This document shows, piece by piece, positions 57,186-64,000 of a DNA stretch of 64,000 bases (positions are counted from its first letter, which is position 1; each line of letters begins with the position of its first letter). Made by a program: the position numbers and the translations under genes. The stretch covers positions 142,501 to 206,500 of the forward strand of contig NZ_CP013002.1 of NCBI RefSeq assembly GCF_001414055.1, written 5' to 3'. Under the pieces are notes generated by a model. The model was not told the origin of the DNA and did no database searches. It saw nothing but the letters and a program-made list of their open reading frames with translations. The DNA is from Caulobacter henricii. Its GTDB lineage: Bacteria > Pseudomonadota > Alphaproteobacteria > Caulobacterales > Caulobacteraceae.

Positions 57186-58322
57186 GTGACGGCACGGTCG
57201 GTGACCCTGGTCGGGGCGGGCCACGCGCATCTGCACGTCGTGCGGCAAGCCGCCCGGCTGCGTGCCGCAGGGCTGACGGTGACCCTGATCGCGCCCGAGT
57301 TGTTTCACTATTCGGGGCTGGCCAGCGGCGTGCTCTCAGGCGCGTTGGCTCTGGATGAGGCCCAGATCGATGTGGGGGCCCTGGCGGCGGCATTTGGCGT
57401 CCGCCATCTGGCCCAGTCCGTCGTGGCGGTTGATCGGGCTGCCCGCTTCCTGACCCTGGCCGATGGTGCGACCGAAACCTATGACCGCCTGTCGCTGAAT
57501 ATCGGCAGCGTAACCGCTGATCCGCACGGCCTGATCGGCGGCCCCGGGGTCTGGCCGGTCAAGCCTCTGTCGCAGCTGTTGACCCTGCGCGCCCGGATCG
57601 AGGCGCAGGCGGCGGCGGGCGCTGCAGCGCCGCGGATCGTGGTCGCGGGGGGCGGCCATAGCGCGCTGGAACTCGCCGCCAGCCTCTGCGGCCTTGTCGA
57701 GCGGTGTGACGGCCGGCCCCGGGTCACGGTGTTTGCGCCTAGCCACGGAGCTGGGCTTCCGCCCGCCGCCTGGTCCCGGCTGTCGGCGGCCCTGGCTGAG
57801 CGGGGGACCGTTTTTCGGTCCGGCCTTGTCGTGGCGCGAACGGTCGACAGCGTTCGACTGGCCGATGGCGCGCTCGAGCCCTGTGACATCCTGGTGTTGG
57901 CGGCCGGGCTCTCTGCCCCGCCTCTGATCGGCCAGCTCGGACTACCGCTGGACGGACAGGGCCGGCTGCGAGTCTCGCCGACCCTGCAGGCCATCGGCGA
58001 CCCCGCCATTTTCGCCGTCGGGGACTGCGCCGTGATCGAGGGCTACGCGCGGCCGGGGGCAGGCGTCTTCGGCGTTCGCGCGGCACCGGTCCTGCTCAAC
58101 AACCTGGCGGCCCAGGGTCATGACCGGCCCCCCCGGCCCTACCATCCGCAGGCCCGCTGGCTGGCGATCATGGATCTGGGCGATGGCCGGGGCCTGGCGG
58201 TGCGCGGCCGGCTCTGGCTGCTGGGCCGGGCCGCGCTGGGGTTGAAGCGTTATCTCGATCTCGGCTTTATCCGGCGCATGCGGGCACCGCCGGCTTCAAG
58301 ACCTCAGAGCATTTTCCGATAA
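57186..58322 (+). CDS. FAD-dependent NAD(P)H oxidoreductase, NDH-2/SelD-associated type
   Basis: A 378-aa two-dinucleotide-fold flavoprotein. The N-terminal FAD site is VTLVGAGHAHLHVVRQ, where the GHAH motif also occurs in the oxidoreductase half of SelD fusions. The NAD(P) site is VVAGGGHSALELAASL and the late FAD motif is AIFAVGDCAVIEG. It starts at GTG. Its last codons (...PQSIFR) are encoded by the 116-nt intergenic repeat, so the natural C-terminus was probably changed by repeat insertion or the repeat was placed at its end. Electron acceptor unknown. Confidence 0.85.
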   Translation: MTARSVTLVGAGHAHLHVVRQAARLRAAGLTVTLIAPELFHYSGLASGVLSGALALDEAQIDVGALAAAFGVRHLAQSVVAVDRAARFLTLADGATETYDRLSLNIGSVTADPHGLIGGPGVWPVKPLSQLLTLRARIEAQAAAGAAAPRIVVAGGGHSALELAASLCGLVERCDGRPRVTVFAPSHGAGLPPAAWSRLSAALAERGTVFRSGLVVARTVDSVRLADGALEPCDILVLAAGLSAPPLIGQLGLPLDGQGRLRVSPTLQAIGDPAIFAVGDCAVIEGYARPGAGVFGVRAAPVLLNNLAAQGHDRPPRPYHPQARWLAIMDLGDGRGLAVRGRLWLLGRAALGLKRYLDLGFIRRMRAPPASRPQSIFR

Positions 58323-58421
58323 GTGTGAAACGGTTATCGGATCGAAAAATGCTCTAAACTTTTGATTTAGAGCCCTTTTCGCCCGGCCCTGATGAAGCCA
58401 TCAGGTCGGAAAGGGCTCTAG
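58306..58421. repeat. CIR-like intergenic repeat, copy 2
   Basis: Same 116-nt plan as the copy at 34479. The outer stem changed from AGAGCGT/ACGCTCT to AGAGCAT/ATGCTCT, a compensatory exchange that keeps the pair. The GANTC site of copy 1 is GATTT here. The element starts inside the last codons of the FAD oxidoreductase gene and ends 28 nt before the end of the convergent disulfide oxidoreductase gene. Confidence 0.9.
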
Positions 58422-58449
58422 CCACGGCCGCGCGGTCGCGGCCCTTTCC

Positions 58450-59871
58450 TCAGGCGAAATGCTTCAGGATCGCCACCAGTCTGCGTGTGCGGTCAGAGAA
58501 CAGGGCCGGGGTGTACCATTGGCCGGCCAGACGCTTGCCGATTTCGCCCCGGGTAGGATAGGGCGCGATCATGCTGGTGATCTGACTGAGCTTGAGCCCC
58601 GCCGACATCACCAGGGACCACAGATGGATATGGTCGCCGGCCTGACGGCCCACGAGGGTGACGCCGAGTATCTTGCCCTTTTTCGTCGTGACCAGCTTGC
58701 CGAAGCCCCGCGTGTCGCCCTCGGCGATGGCCCGGTCATTTTCAGCAAAGTCGAAGTGCTCGACGCGCAGGTCATCGCCATGGATCGCACGGGCCTCGGA
58801 TTCGCCCAGCCCGATCGAGGCCAGTTGCGGATCGCAATAGGTGATCCTCGGCGTCTGCAGGGCGTCGGCATTGACCGGCAGGGCGAAAATCGTCCGGCGC
58901 ACGACCAGCGAGGCATGCGCGCCGGCCAGATGCGTGAACTGACCGCGACCGGCGGCGTCGCCGACCGCATAGACACGCCGGTTGCTGCTGCGCAGGGACT
59001 TGTCGGTGATGATGCCGTTGCGGTCGGTCTCGACGCCCGCCTTGTCGAGGTCCAGTCCGCTCAGGGCCGGGCTGCGCCCGACCGCGACCAGAAGGTGCGA
59101 GCCTGTGACCGTGCGGGTCTGGCCATCGGCCTCCACCTCAACCACGGGACCGGACGTGATCCGCGTGGCCTTGCTGCCGGTCATGACCTCGATGCCGTCT
59201 GCGCGGAGCTGGGCCAGAACCACGGCGGCGGCCGCCGGGTCTTCGCGTCCCAGCAGGGCATTGGCCTCGATGATCACCACCTCCGAGCCCAGTCGGCGGA
59301 AAGCCTGGCCGAGCTCGACGCCGATCGGGCCGCCGCCCAGGACGATCAGGCGTTCTGGCAGGGTCGTCAGGCCAAACAGGGTTTCATTGGTCAGGTAGGG
59401 GACGGTGTCGAGGCCGGGAATCGGTGGCACGGCGGCATGGGAGCCGGTGGCCACGATGATCTTTCGCGCCCTGACGCGCAGGCTGTCGCTGGCGACGATC
59501 CGATCACTGATGAAGCGGGCGGCCTCGCGCACCACATGCACGCCCAGGCCTTCGAAGCGCGCCTGACTGTCATTGGGCGCGATGGCCGCGATGGCGGCGT
59601 GGACGTGGGCCATGACCTTGGAGAAGTCGATCGACACCTCGCCGACCCGGACGCCGAGCGCCGAGGCGGCGTGAGCCTGATGAGCGGCTTCGGCGGCTGC
59701 GATCAGCGCCTTTGAGGGAACGCAGCCATAGTTGAGGCAGTCGCCGCCCATTTCCCCCTTTTCGAACAGCACCACCTTGAGGCCCAGCTGAGCGGCCCCG
59801 GCAGCGACGGACAGGCCACCCGCGCCCGCGCCGATCACGACCATGTCGACCTTGAGGGTTTTGGAAGTCAC
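58450..59871 (-). CDS. Mercuric-reductase-like FAD/NAD-disulfide oxidoreductase (unknown substrate)
   Basis: A 473-aa class I flavin disulfide reductase. The FAD site is VIGAGAGGLSVAAGAAQLG and the redox-active pair C45/C50 is in GGDCLNYGCVPSK. The NAD site is VLGGGPIGVELGQAFRRLG. The C-terminal dimer domain has PYPTRGEIGK, with Tyr where lipoamide and glutathione reductases have the catalytic His, as in MerA. MerA's C-terminal Cys pair and its N-terminal metal-binding domain are absent, so mercury reduction is unlikely. Its ATG-proximal neighbour, the TVP38 gene, overlaps it by 4 nt. Confidence 0.9.
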   Translation of the reverse strand: MTSKTLKVDMVVIGAGAGGLSVAAGAAQLGLKVVLFEKGEMGGDCLNYGCVPSKALIAAAEAAHQAHAASALGVRVGEVSIDFSKVMAHVHAAIAAIAPNDSQARFEGLGVHVVREAARFISDRIVASDSLRVRARKIIVATGSHAAVPPIPGLDTVPYLTNETLFGLTTLPERLIVLGGGPIGVELGQAFRRLGSEVVIIEANALLGREDPAAAAVVLAQLRADGIEVMTGSKATRITSGPVVEVEADGQTRTVTGSHLLVAVGRSPALSGLDLDKAGVETDRNGIITDKSLRSSNRRVYAVGDAAGRGQFTHLAGAHASLVVRRTIFALPVNADALQTPRITYCDPQLASIGLGESEARAIHGDDLRVEHFDFAENDRAIAEGDTRGFGKLVTTKKGKILGVTLVGRQAGDHIHLWSLVMSAGLKLSQITSMIAPYPTRGEIGKRLAGQWYTPALFSDRTRRLVAILKHFA

Positions 59872-60584
59872 AGGGCGTTTCCGGTTCTGGCGCGGCGGCG
59901 TTGATAGAGGGTGGTGCCCAGCGAGAGCAGGCCGAGCCCGATCAGGGGCAGGAGGACTCGGGGCTCGAAGATCGCACCAGCGTTCGGCGTTTCGCCGCGG
60001 GCGATCAGATCGCCGATCCCGGCACCGATGCCGCTATAGATGAAGGTGGCGGGCATGATGCCCAGGAAGGTGGCCAGGGCATAGGCACGCAGTGGCGCAT
60101 GGGCTAGGGCGGCGGCGATATTGACCATCCAGAAGGGTGCCAGGGGCACCAGCCTGAGGGTCAGGATATAGCCGAAGGCCCCGGCCTGAACGCCATCGAT
60201 GACCGCTTTGAGTGTCCCACCCGAGGCCTCGGCGCGCCGGCGCAAGACCTCGCCCAGCGAGGTGCGGACCGCATAGAACACCAGAATAGCCCCGATCGTG
60301 GCACCGACCACGGTCGCCCCGCCGCCGATCCAGGGGCCAAACAGATAGCCGCCCGTCAGGGTCAGGACCAGGCCCCCGGGCAGGCTGATCGCCGTGGCCA
60401 CGGCATAGACGGCCATGAAGCTGAGCAGGGCCAGGATCAGGTGTTCGCCGACAAAGGCCCGCAAGGCCGCTTCATGGGTCCGCAGGGCCTCGAAATTGAG
60501 GTAGCGGGTCACGCCGCTGGCAAACACGGCGACCACCAGGACCGCGAGAAGCAGTAACGGAAGAAAGCGTCTCAGCAGGCTCAT
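59868..60584 (-). CDS. TVP38/TMEM64 family (DedA-like) membrane protein
   Basis: A 238-aa inner-membrane protein with five or six hydrophobic helices. The VTT/DedA core is ISLPGGLVLTLTGGYLFGPWIGGGATVVGATIGAILVFYAVR, the conserved re-entrant loop region. The AAALAHAPLRAYALATFLGIMPATFIYSGIGAGIGDL segment is also typical. It is overlapped on both sides (ATGA) by the DUF547 gene and the disulfide reductase gene. Genes of this trio recur together in many bacteria. Members of the superfamily translocate lipids; the substrate here is unknown. Confidence 0.92.
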   Translation of the reverse strand: MSLLRRFLPLLLLAVLVVAVFASGVTRYLNFEALRTHEAALRAFVGEHLILALLSFMAVYAVATAISLPGGLVLTLTGGYLFGPWIGGGATVVGATIGAILVFYAVRTSLGEVLRRRAEASGGTLKAVIDGVQAGAFGYILTLRLVPLAPFWMVNIAAALAHAPLRAYALATFLGIMPATFIYSGIGAGIGDLIARGETPNAGAIFEPRVLLPLIGLGLLSLGTTLYQRRRARTGNAL

Positions 60585-61414
60585 CAGCGGTTTTCCATGT
60601 CATTGATCGACCAGTTATAGGTGTCGCCAGCGATCCGGTCGACCTGGAGAAGGCGGGCCTTGAGGGGCGCTGCCGCATAGGCGGCGAGGTGGCCGATGAT
60701 CCGTGGGTCAGACCCGCCGAAATCACGCGAATACCATTTGTAGATTGAGGACACGGTGAGCGCCGCGCCCTTGAAGGTCACGCCGCGGGGATGATTGACA
60801 TAGGCGCGCGCGGCGGTGTCCAGCGTCGGACCCAGTCCCGTACCCCGCCAGGCTTTCCGTGGCAGATTGGGGCAACTGAACGAGGCGCAGTTGACCGCAT
60901 AATGGACGCGCGGATCCGACCATCCCTTGCGCAGAATTCCGTGCTCGATGTCATCCAGCGAGAGGTCGACACCGCGAACCCGGGCGACGGTCTTCTTCCA
61001 CGGGCCGGCGACCAGCAAAGATGAACGAATGTCCCGGATCGACCTGACCGGCCAGGCGTCGATGACCTCGCGAAGGGTCAGGGCGTTGTAGAGATTGGCC
61101 CAGAAGGCGAACTGTTCCGGCCGGTTCAGGGCTCGGGGATCCACGGCCGACAGGCTCTCGATATAGCGGCCCAAACCGTCGCGGTCGGGGTTTGATCGAC
61201 GCCAGCTGGCATAGTCGACCCGCACCACCCCGTCGTTTGCATCGTGGGTCCAGCGGGCCAGCAGGGCGTCAAACGCGGCATGGACCACCGTGGCGCGCCC
61301 GGCCTGACCGTCTGCGAAGACCGCCAGATCCCGGGCTGCGGCGGGACGGGCGATCAGACCCGTCGCCAGTCCGGCTCCGGCGATGATCAAGCCGCGTCTC
61401 TTCAGGTCGGCCAT
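60584..61414 (-). CDS. DUF547 domain protein, exported
   Basis: A 276-aa protein. The N-terminus (MADLKRRGLIIAGAGLATGLIARPAAARD) looks like a signal peptide, possibly of the Tat type. The DUF547 core has FWANLYNALTLREVI, YAVNCASFSCPNLPRKAW, and the SSIYKWYSRDFGG strand. DUF547 proteins have an NlpC/P60-like fold with conserved Asn/Cys residues and are of unknown role. First gene of a three-gene overlapping operon with the TVP38 and disulfide reductase genes. Confidence 0.88.
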   Translation of the reverse strand: MADLKRRGLIIAGAGLATGLIARPAAARDLAVFADGQAGRATVVHAAFDALLARWTHDANDGVVRVDYASWRRSNPDRDGLGRYIESLSAVDPRALNRPEQFAFWANLYNALTLREVIDAWPVRSIRDIRSSLLVAGPWKKTVARVRGVDLSLDDIEHGILRKGWSDPRVHYAVNCASFSCPNLPRKAWRGTGLGPTLDTAARAYVNHPRGVTFKGAALTVSSIYKWYSRDFGGSDPRIIGHLAAYAAAPLKARLLQVDRIAGDTYNWSINDMENR

Positions 61415-61535
61415 GCTCGGAACCTCGCAGGTGAAGAGTTTAGGGTCGGCCGCCCCGACGCCACAGTCTCCGAGCCTAACTGGACGTTAAGCCAGATGAG
61501 GCCACCGCGCCTTCAACCTTCGGCGAATGCGATGC

Positions 61536-63596
61536 TCAGAACCGCCCGCTGATGGTCAGGCGCGCATTCAGCGGCGCGCCGGTCGAGATGTTGGCATTGT
61601 TGTGAGCATCCGGGAAATAGGTCTCATCGAACAGGTTTTCGACATTCAGCTGGACCTGCACGCTCTCTGAAAGATTATAGAAGGCGGCGGCATCGACGCG
61701 GACGAAGCCGGGCAGTCGCGTGGTCGCATGACTGGTCCGGATCGCTGCAAACTGGTCGGACTGATGGGTGACGCCCAGACCGAGACCAAGCCGGTCGGTC
61801 AGGTTGAACCGGTTCCAAAGACTGAACTGCTGCTCGGGCACCTGGGCAAGCCGCACGAAGGCATTGCCTGCGAGCACGGCGTCCTGCCACACATAGCCGG
61901 CGCTGACCTGCCATCGGCTGTTGATATTCCCCGTCGCGGCGAGTTCCAGCCCTTTCGTCCGGGTCTCGCCCACATTGATGCTCAGCGCGGGGTTGTTCGG
62001 GTCGGGGGTCGTGGCGTTTGTCCGGTCAAGTTCGAACACGGCCGCCGTCAGGATCAGGTTCGACCGCACCTGCCATTTCAGACCGAGCTCCCTGTTGTTG
62101 AAACGCTCAGGCTCAAGGTTCTGTTGAATTGTCGAGAGGGTGAGAAACTGGTCGCCCGCGCGGGGCAAAAAGGAACGGCTGTAGCTGGCATAGAGTGACA
62201 TGCCAGGCTTCGGCTTGAAGATCAGGCCAAGACGCGGCGACACCTTCTCGTCCGTGCGCGAAAACGGTCGGTCGACAGCGGGCTGAAGATCGACGCCGTC
62301 GATAACGAACCGGTCGAACCTCAGGCCGGCGACGATGTCGAACCGGTCTCCAAAACTGACCTGGTCCTGGACATAGGCCGATACGGTCTCGACGGTCGAA
62401 ACCGTGTCGCGGGTCAGAGCGCCAAAGGTGACGGCCGGAAACACCGGATTGGCGAGGCTGAAGGTGGCGTTTGCCAGGACCCCGTTGCGGCGCTGATTTG
62501 CGGAGGTCTGATCGCCGTACTCAAGTCCAAACAGGATGCGGTGGTCCAGAGGCCCGGTGTTCGTATCCCAAAGCAGATTGCTCTGAACGAGAAGGTTCTC
62601 GCGGGTCGTCGGGTCGGTATAGGCCGCCAAGGGCACGCCCCCAGTCTGGCTCGTCGCCGGGCCATTGGGGTAGACGTTGGTATAGACCTTGTCGAAATCG
62701 CCGAAGAGAACGGTGGTCGAAACCGAAAGGCCCGGGGCAATTTCGCCGTCGATCCGGCCCTTTAGGATATGGGCTTCCAGGCTTGCCTGATTTACGCCGG
62801 GCACCCCGAAAAACTGGTCGCGGTACCCCTCGATCGGTCGGCCGTTCAGCGATGGCACACCCCGGTCGGTGACCCGCTCGTCATTGACATATTCGTAGGA
62901 GAGGCCGGCGCGCCAGCTGCCACCGAGATCCGCAGCCAGATAGGGGTTTACGGCAAACCTCTGGCCCTCAAAGGCGTCCCTGTGGTTGGCCATTTCCTCG
63001 TAAACGGCATTCAGTCGGAAGGCAGCCCTCTCGCCCAAGGGCGTATTGACGTCAGCCGAGATGTCAAAGGCCCCGAAGCTGTTGGTCGACAGCCGGCCAC
63101 CGGCAAATGGAGCTGCCCCGTTGGGCGTTTTCTGGACCCGGTTGACGATGCCGCCCCCGCCGCCCCGGCCGAAGATCAGAGCATAGGGTCCCTTCAGCAC
63201 CTCGACACGTTCGAGGTTGTAGAGGCCTCGGTAGTACTGGACGTCGTCGCGCACGCCATCGAGGAAGAAGTCGGCGGTCGTGTTCTGGCCGCGGAGCGTG
63301 ATCTGGTCACGGTTGCCTTCGCCCTGGCCTATGGTCACGCCGGCGACGTAGCGCAGGACATCAGACAGGCTGTGGGCGGCCTGATCATCCAGCTGTTCTC
63401 GCGTGACCACATTGATGCTTTGCGGCACATCGATCAGCGCGGTGTCAGTCTTCGTGGCCGTCACGGAATTGACCGCGACATAGCCCCGTGTCTTGCCCGT
63501 CACGATGATGGTTCCCACCTCCGTGGCCATATCCCGTGCCATGGCGCCTGTCGGCAGGATTGCAGCCAGAGCGGCTGAGGCCACAAGAAAACGCAT
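61536..63596 (-). CDS. TonB-dependent siderophore receptor
   Basis: A 686-aa outer-membrane receptor. The signal peptide ends in PTGAMARD, followed by the TonB-box region VGTIIVTGKTRGY, the plug (DTALIDVPQSINVVTREQLDDQ, LRGQNTTADFFLDGVRDD, EVLKGPYALIFGRGGGGGIVNR) and a barrel ending in ARLTISGRF. The VPQSINVVTR and FGRGGGGG signatures are those of the catecholate/ferrichrome siderophore group (TIGR01783). The ATG at 63596 is used; a frame-open extension upstream covers the promoter. A Fur-like site lies about 50 nt upstream. Confidence 0.93.
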   Translation of the reverse strand: MRFLVASAALAAILPTGAMARDMATEVGTIIVTGKTRGYVAVNSVTATKTDTALIDVPQSINVVTREQLDDQAAHSLSDVLRYVAGVTIGQGEGNRDQITLRGQNTTADFFLDGVRDDVQYYRGLYNLERVEVLKGPYALIFGRGGGGGIVNRVQKTPNGAAPFAGGRLSTNSFGAFDISADVNTPLGERAAFRLNAVYEEMANHRDAFEGQRFAVNPYLAADLGGSWRAGLSYEYVNDERVTDRGVPSLNGRPIEGYRDQFFGVPGVNQASLEAHILKGRIDGEIAPGLSVSTTVLFGDFDKVYTNVYPNGPATSQTGGVPLAAYTDPTTRENLLVQSNLLWDTNTGPLDHRILFGLEYGDQTSANQRRNGVLANATFSLANPVFPAVTFGALTRDTVSTVETVSAYVQDQVSFGDRFDIVAGLRFDRFVIDGVDLQPAVDRPFSRTDEKVSPRLGLIFKPKPGMSLYASYSRSFLPRAGDQFLTLSTIQQNLEPERFNNRELGLKWQVRSNLILTAAVFELDRTNATTPDPNNPALSINVGETRTKGLELAATGNINSRWQVSAGYVWQDAVLAGNAFVRLAQVPEQQFSLWNRFNLTDRLGLGLGVTHQSDQFAAIRTSHATTRLPGFVRVDAAAFYNLSESVQVQLNVENLFDETYFPDAHNNANISTGAPLNARLTISGRF

Positions 63597-63644
63597 CGCG
63601 AGTAGATACCTGACCAAAGAAAGCGCGGGCCTTCTACTGCGACC

Positions 63645-63657
63645 GATTATCAATATC
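63645..63657. promoter_or_regulatory. Partial Fur box of the siderophore receptor gene
   Basis: On the minus strand GATATTGATAATC matches the first 13 bases of the consensus GATAATGATAATC with one mismatch; the last third (ATTATC) is not matched. It lies 48 nt upstream of the receptor start, the expected position for iron control. Confidence 0.6.
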
Positions 63658-63701
63658 AATACAAACGCCTGCGTAATTTGTGGCCAGGTCAGGCATCGCA
63701 A

Positions 63702-64000
63702 GGACGAAGAGTAATCCGAGCGAATGGGTCAGGGTGACCCTTCGCAGGGCGCGCGCCTGACTTGATCACTGCGTAGAATTTCCGGTTCCCGGAGCGATTC
63801 CAGTGTCTGCTCATGGCGCAGCCCCGATCAGCGGCCAGCGGCCAGCGCCCACGGCGGGCGGGAATGTTGACCTCCAGGTCGTCAGGACGGGGTGGTTGCA
63901 GACCTTTCCGACAACGGCACAGCGGACACTGATCGCCGTTCAAGACAGCTTCGCGTTCCGAGCCTCGGCGGGCGAGCGGCTTTGAGCTGCGCCCAATCCA
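63702..64000. other. Window end, no gene seen
   Basis: About 300 nt after the receptor promoter. A minus-strand frame (63689-63943, 84 aa) has no recognisable domain or ribosome site. A plus-strand gene may start just outside the window. Confidence 0.4.

Noticed and set aside
58450..59871. Mercuric reductase (merA)
   Set aside because: Lacks the C-terminal Cys pair and N-terminal metal-binding domain; no other mer genes nearby.
63689..63943. 84-aa minus-strand frame near the window end
   Set aside because: No recognisable domain, atypical composition and overlap with the siderophore-receptor control region.

Overview
The window is a GC-rich chromosomal segment of an alphaproteobacterium, almost certainly Caulobacter or a very close relative. 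The diagnostic evidence is: a DivL homologue of the right length with tyrosine in place of the phospho-acceptor histidine; an mmcB gene preceded by the Caulobacter-type SOS box GTTC-N7-GTTC; GANTC (CcrM) sites in regulatory positions; and intergenic repeats of the CIR kind. The gene content is mostly chromosomal housekeeping, with no phage, transposase or CRISPR.

Layout. 1-2990: the 3' part of an rRNA operon (23S, 5S, initiator tRNA, terminator). 3082-12273: ketoacid CoA-transferase (scoAB), a KefF/KefC-like pair, an OmpA-type lipoprotein, a 2-oxoglutarate/Fe(II) oxygenase behind a perfect 20-bp palindrome, and two tandem TadG-like von Willebrand proteins. 12401-22605: trmD-rplS, the leucine genes leuC-leuD-(small monooxygenase)-leuB, an acyl-CoA ligase, a prolyl oligopeptidase and asd. 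22699-34432: rarD, a serine hydrolase, pdxY, ahcY with a probable SahR operator, a CYTH-CHAD protein, bioB, a class A penicillin-binding protein, recQ and LexA-controlled mmcB. 34479-43958: a CIR-like repeat, a lipocalin, an orphan diiron protein, a sirtuin, a large repeat-bounded spacer, small zinc proteins, divL and a GT39-like membrane glycosyltransferase. 44164-52705: a very large TonB receptor, aguA-aguB, a ZnuD-like receptor behind a textbook Zur box, and a SapC-family protein. 53046-61414: an unusual metabolic cluster. 61536-63596: a siderophore receptor with a Fur-like site.

The most interesting region is 53046-61414. It holds an MTA/purine-nucleoside phosphorylase homologue, two glycosyltransferases of the TIGR04282 and TIGR04283 ('arsenosugar biosynthesis') families, a radical SAM enzyme with extra C-terminal cysteines, a DUF1499 membrane protein, two FAD oxidoreductases, a TVP38/TMEM64 membrane protein and a DUF547 protein. 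The enzymes fit a logic in which a radical SAM enzyme makes a 5'-deoxyadenosyl adduct, a phosphorylase removes adenine, and glycosyltransferases decorate the sugar. No arsM or canonical arsS is present, so the substrate is open.

Five regulatory sites were read directly next to fitting genes: SahR (ahcY), LexA (mmcB), Zur (ZnuD-like receptor), a partial Fur box (siderophore receptor) and an unassigned palindrome (2OG oxygenase). Two 116-nt CIR-like repeats and four hairpin units around cobB show substitutions that keep their stems paired, which points to selection on structure.
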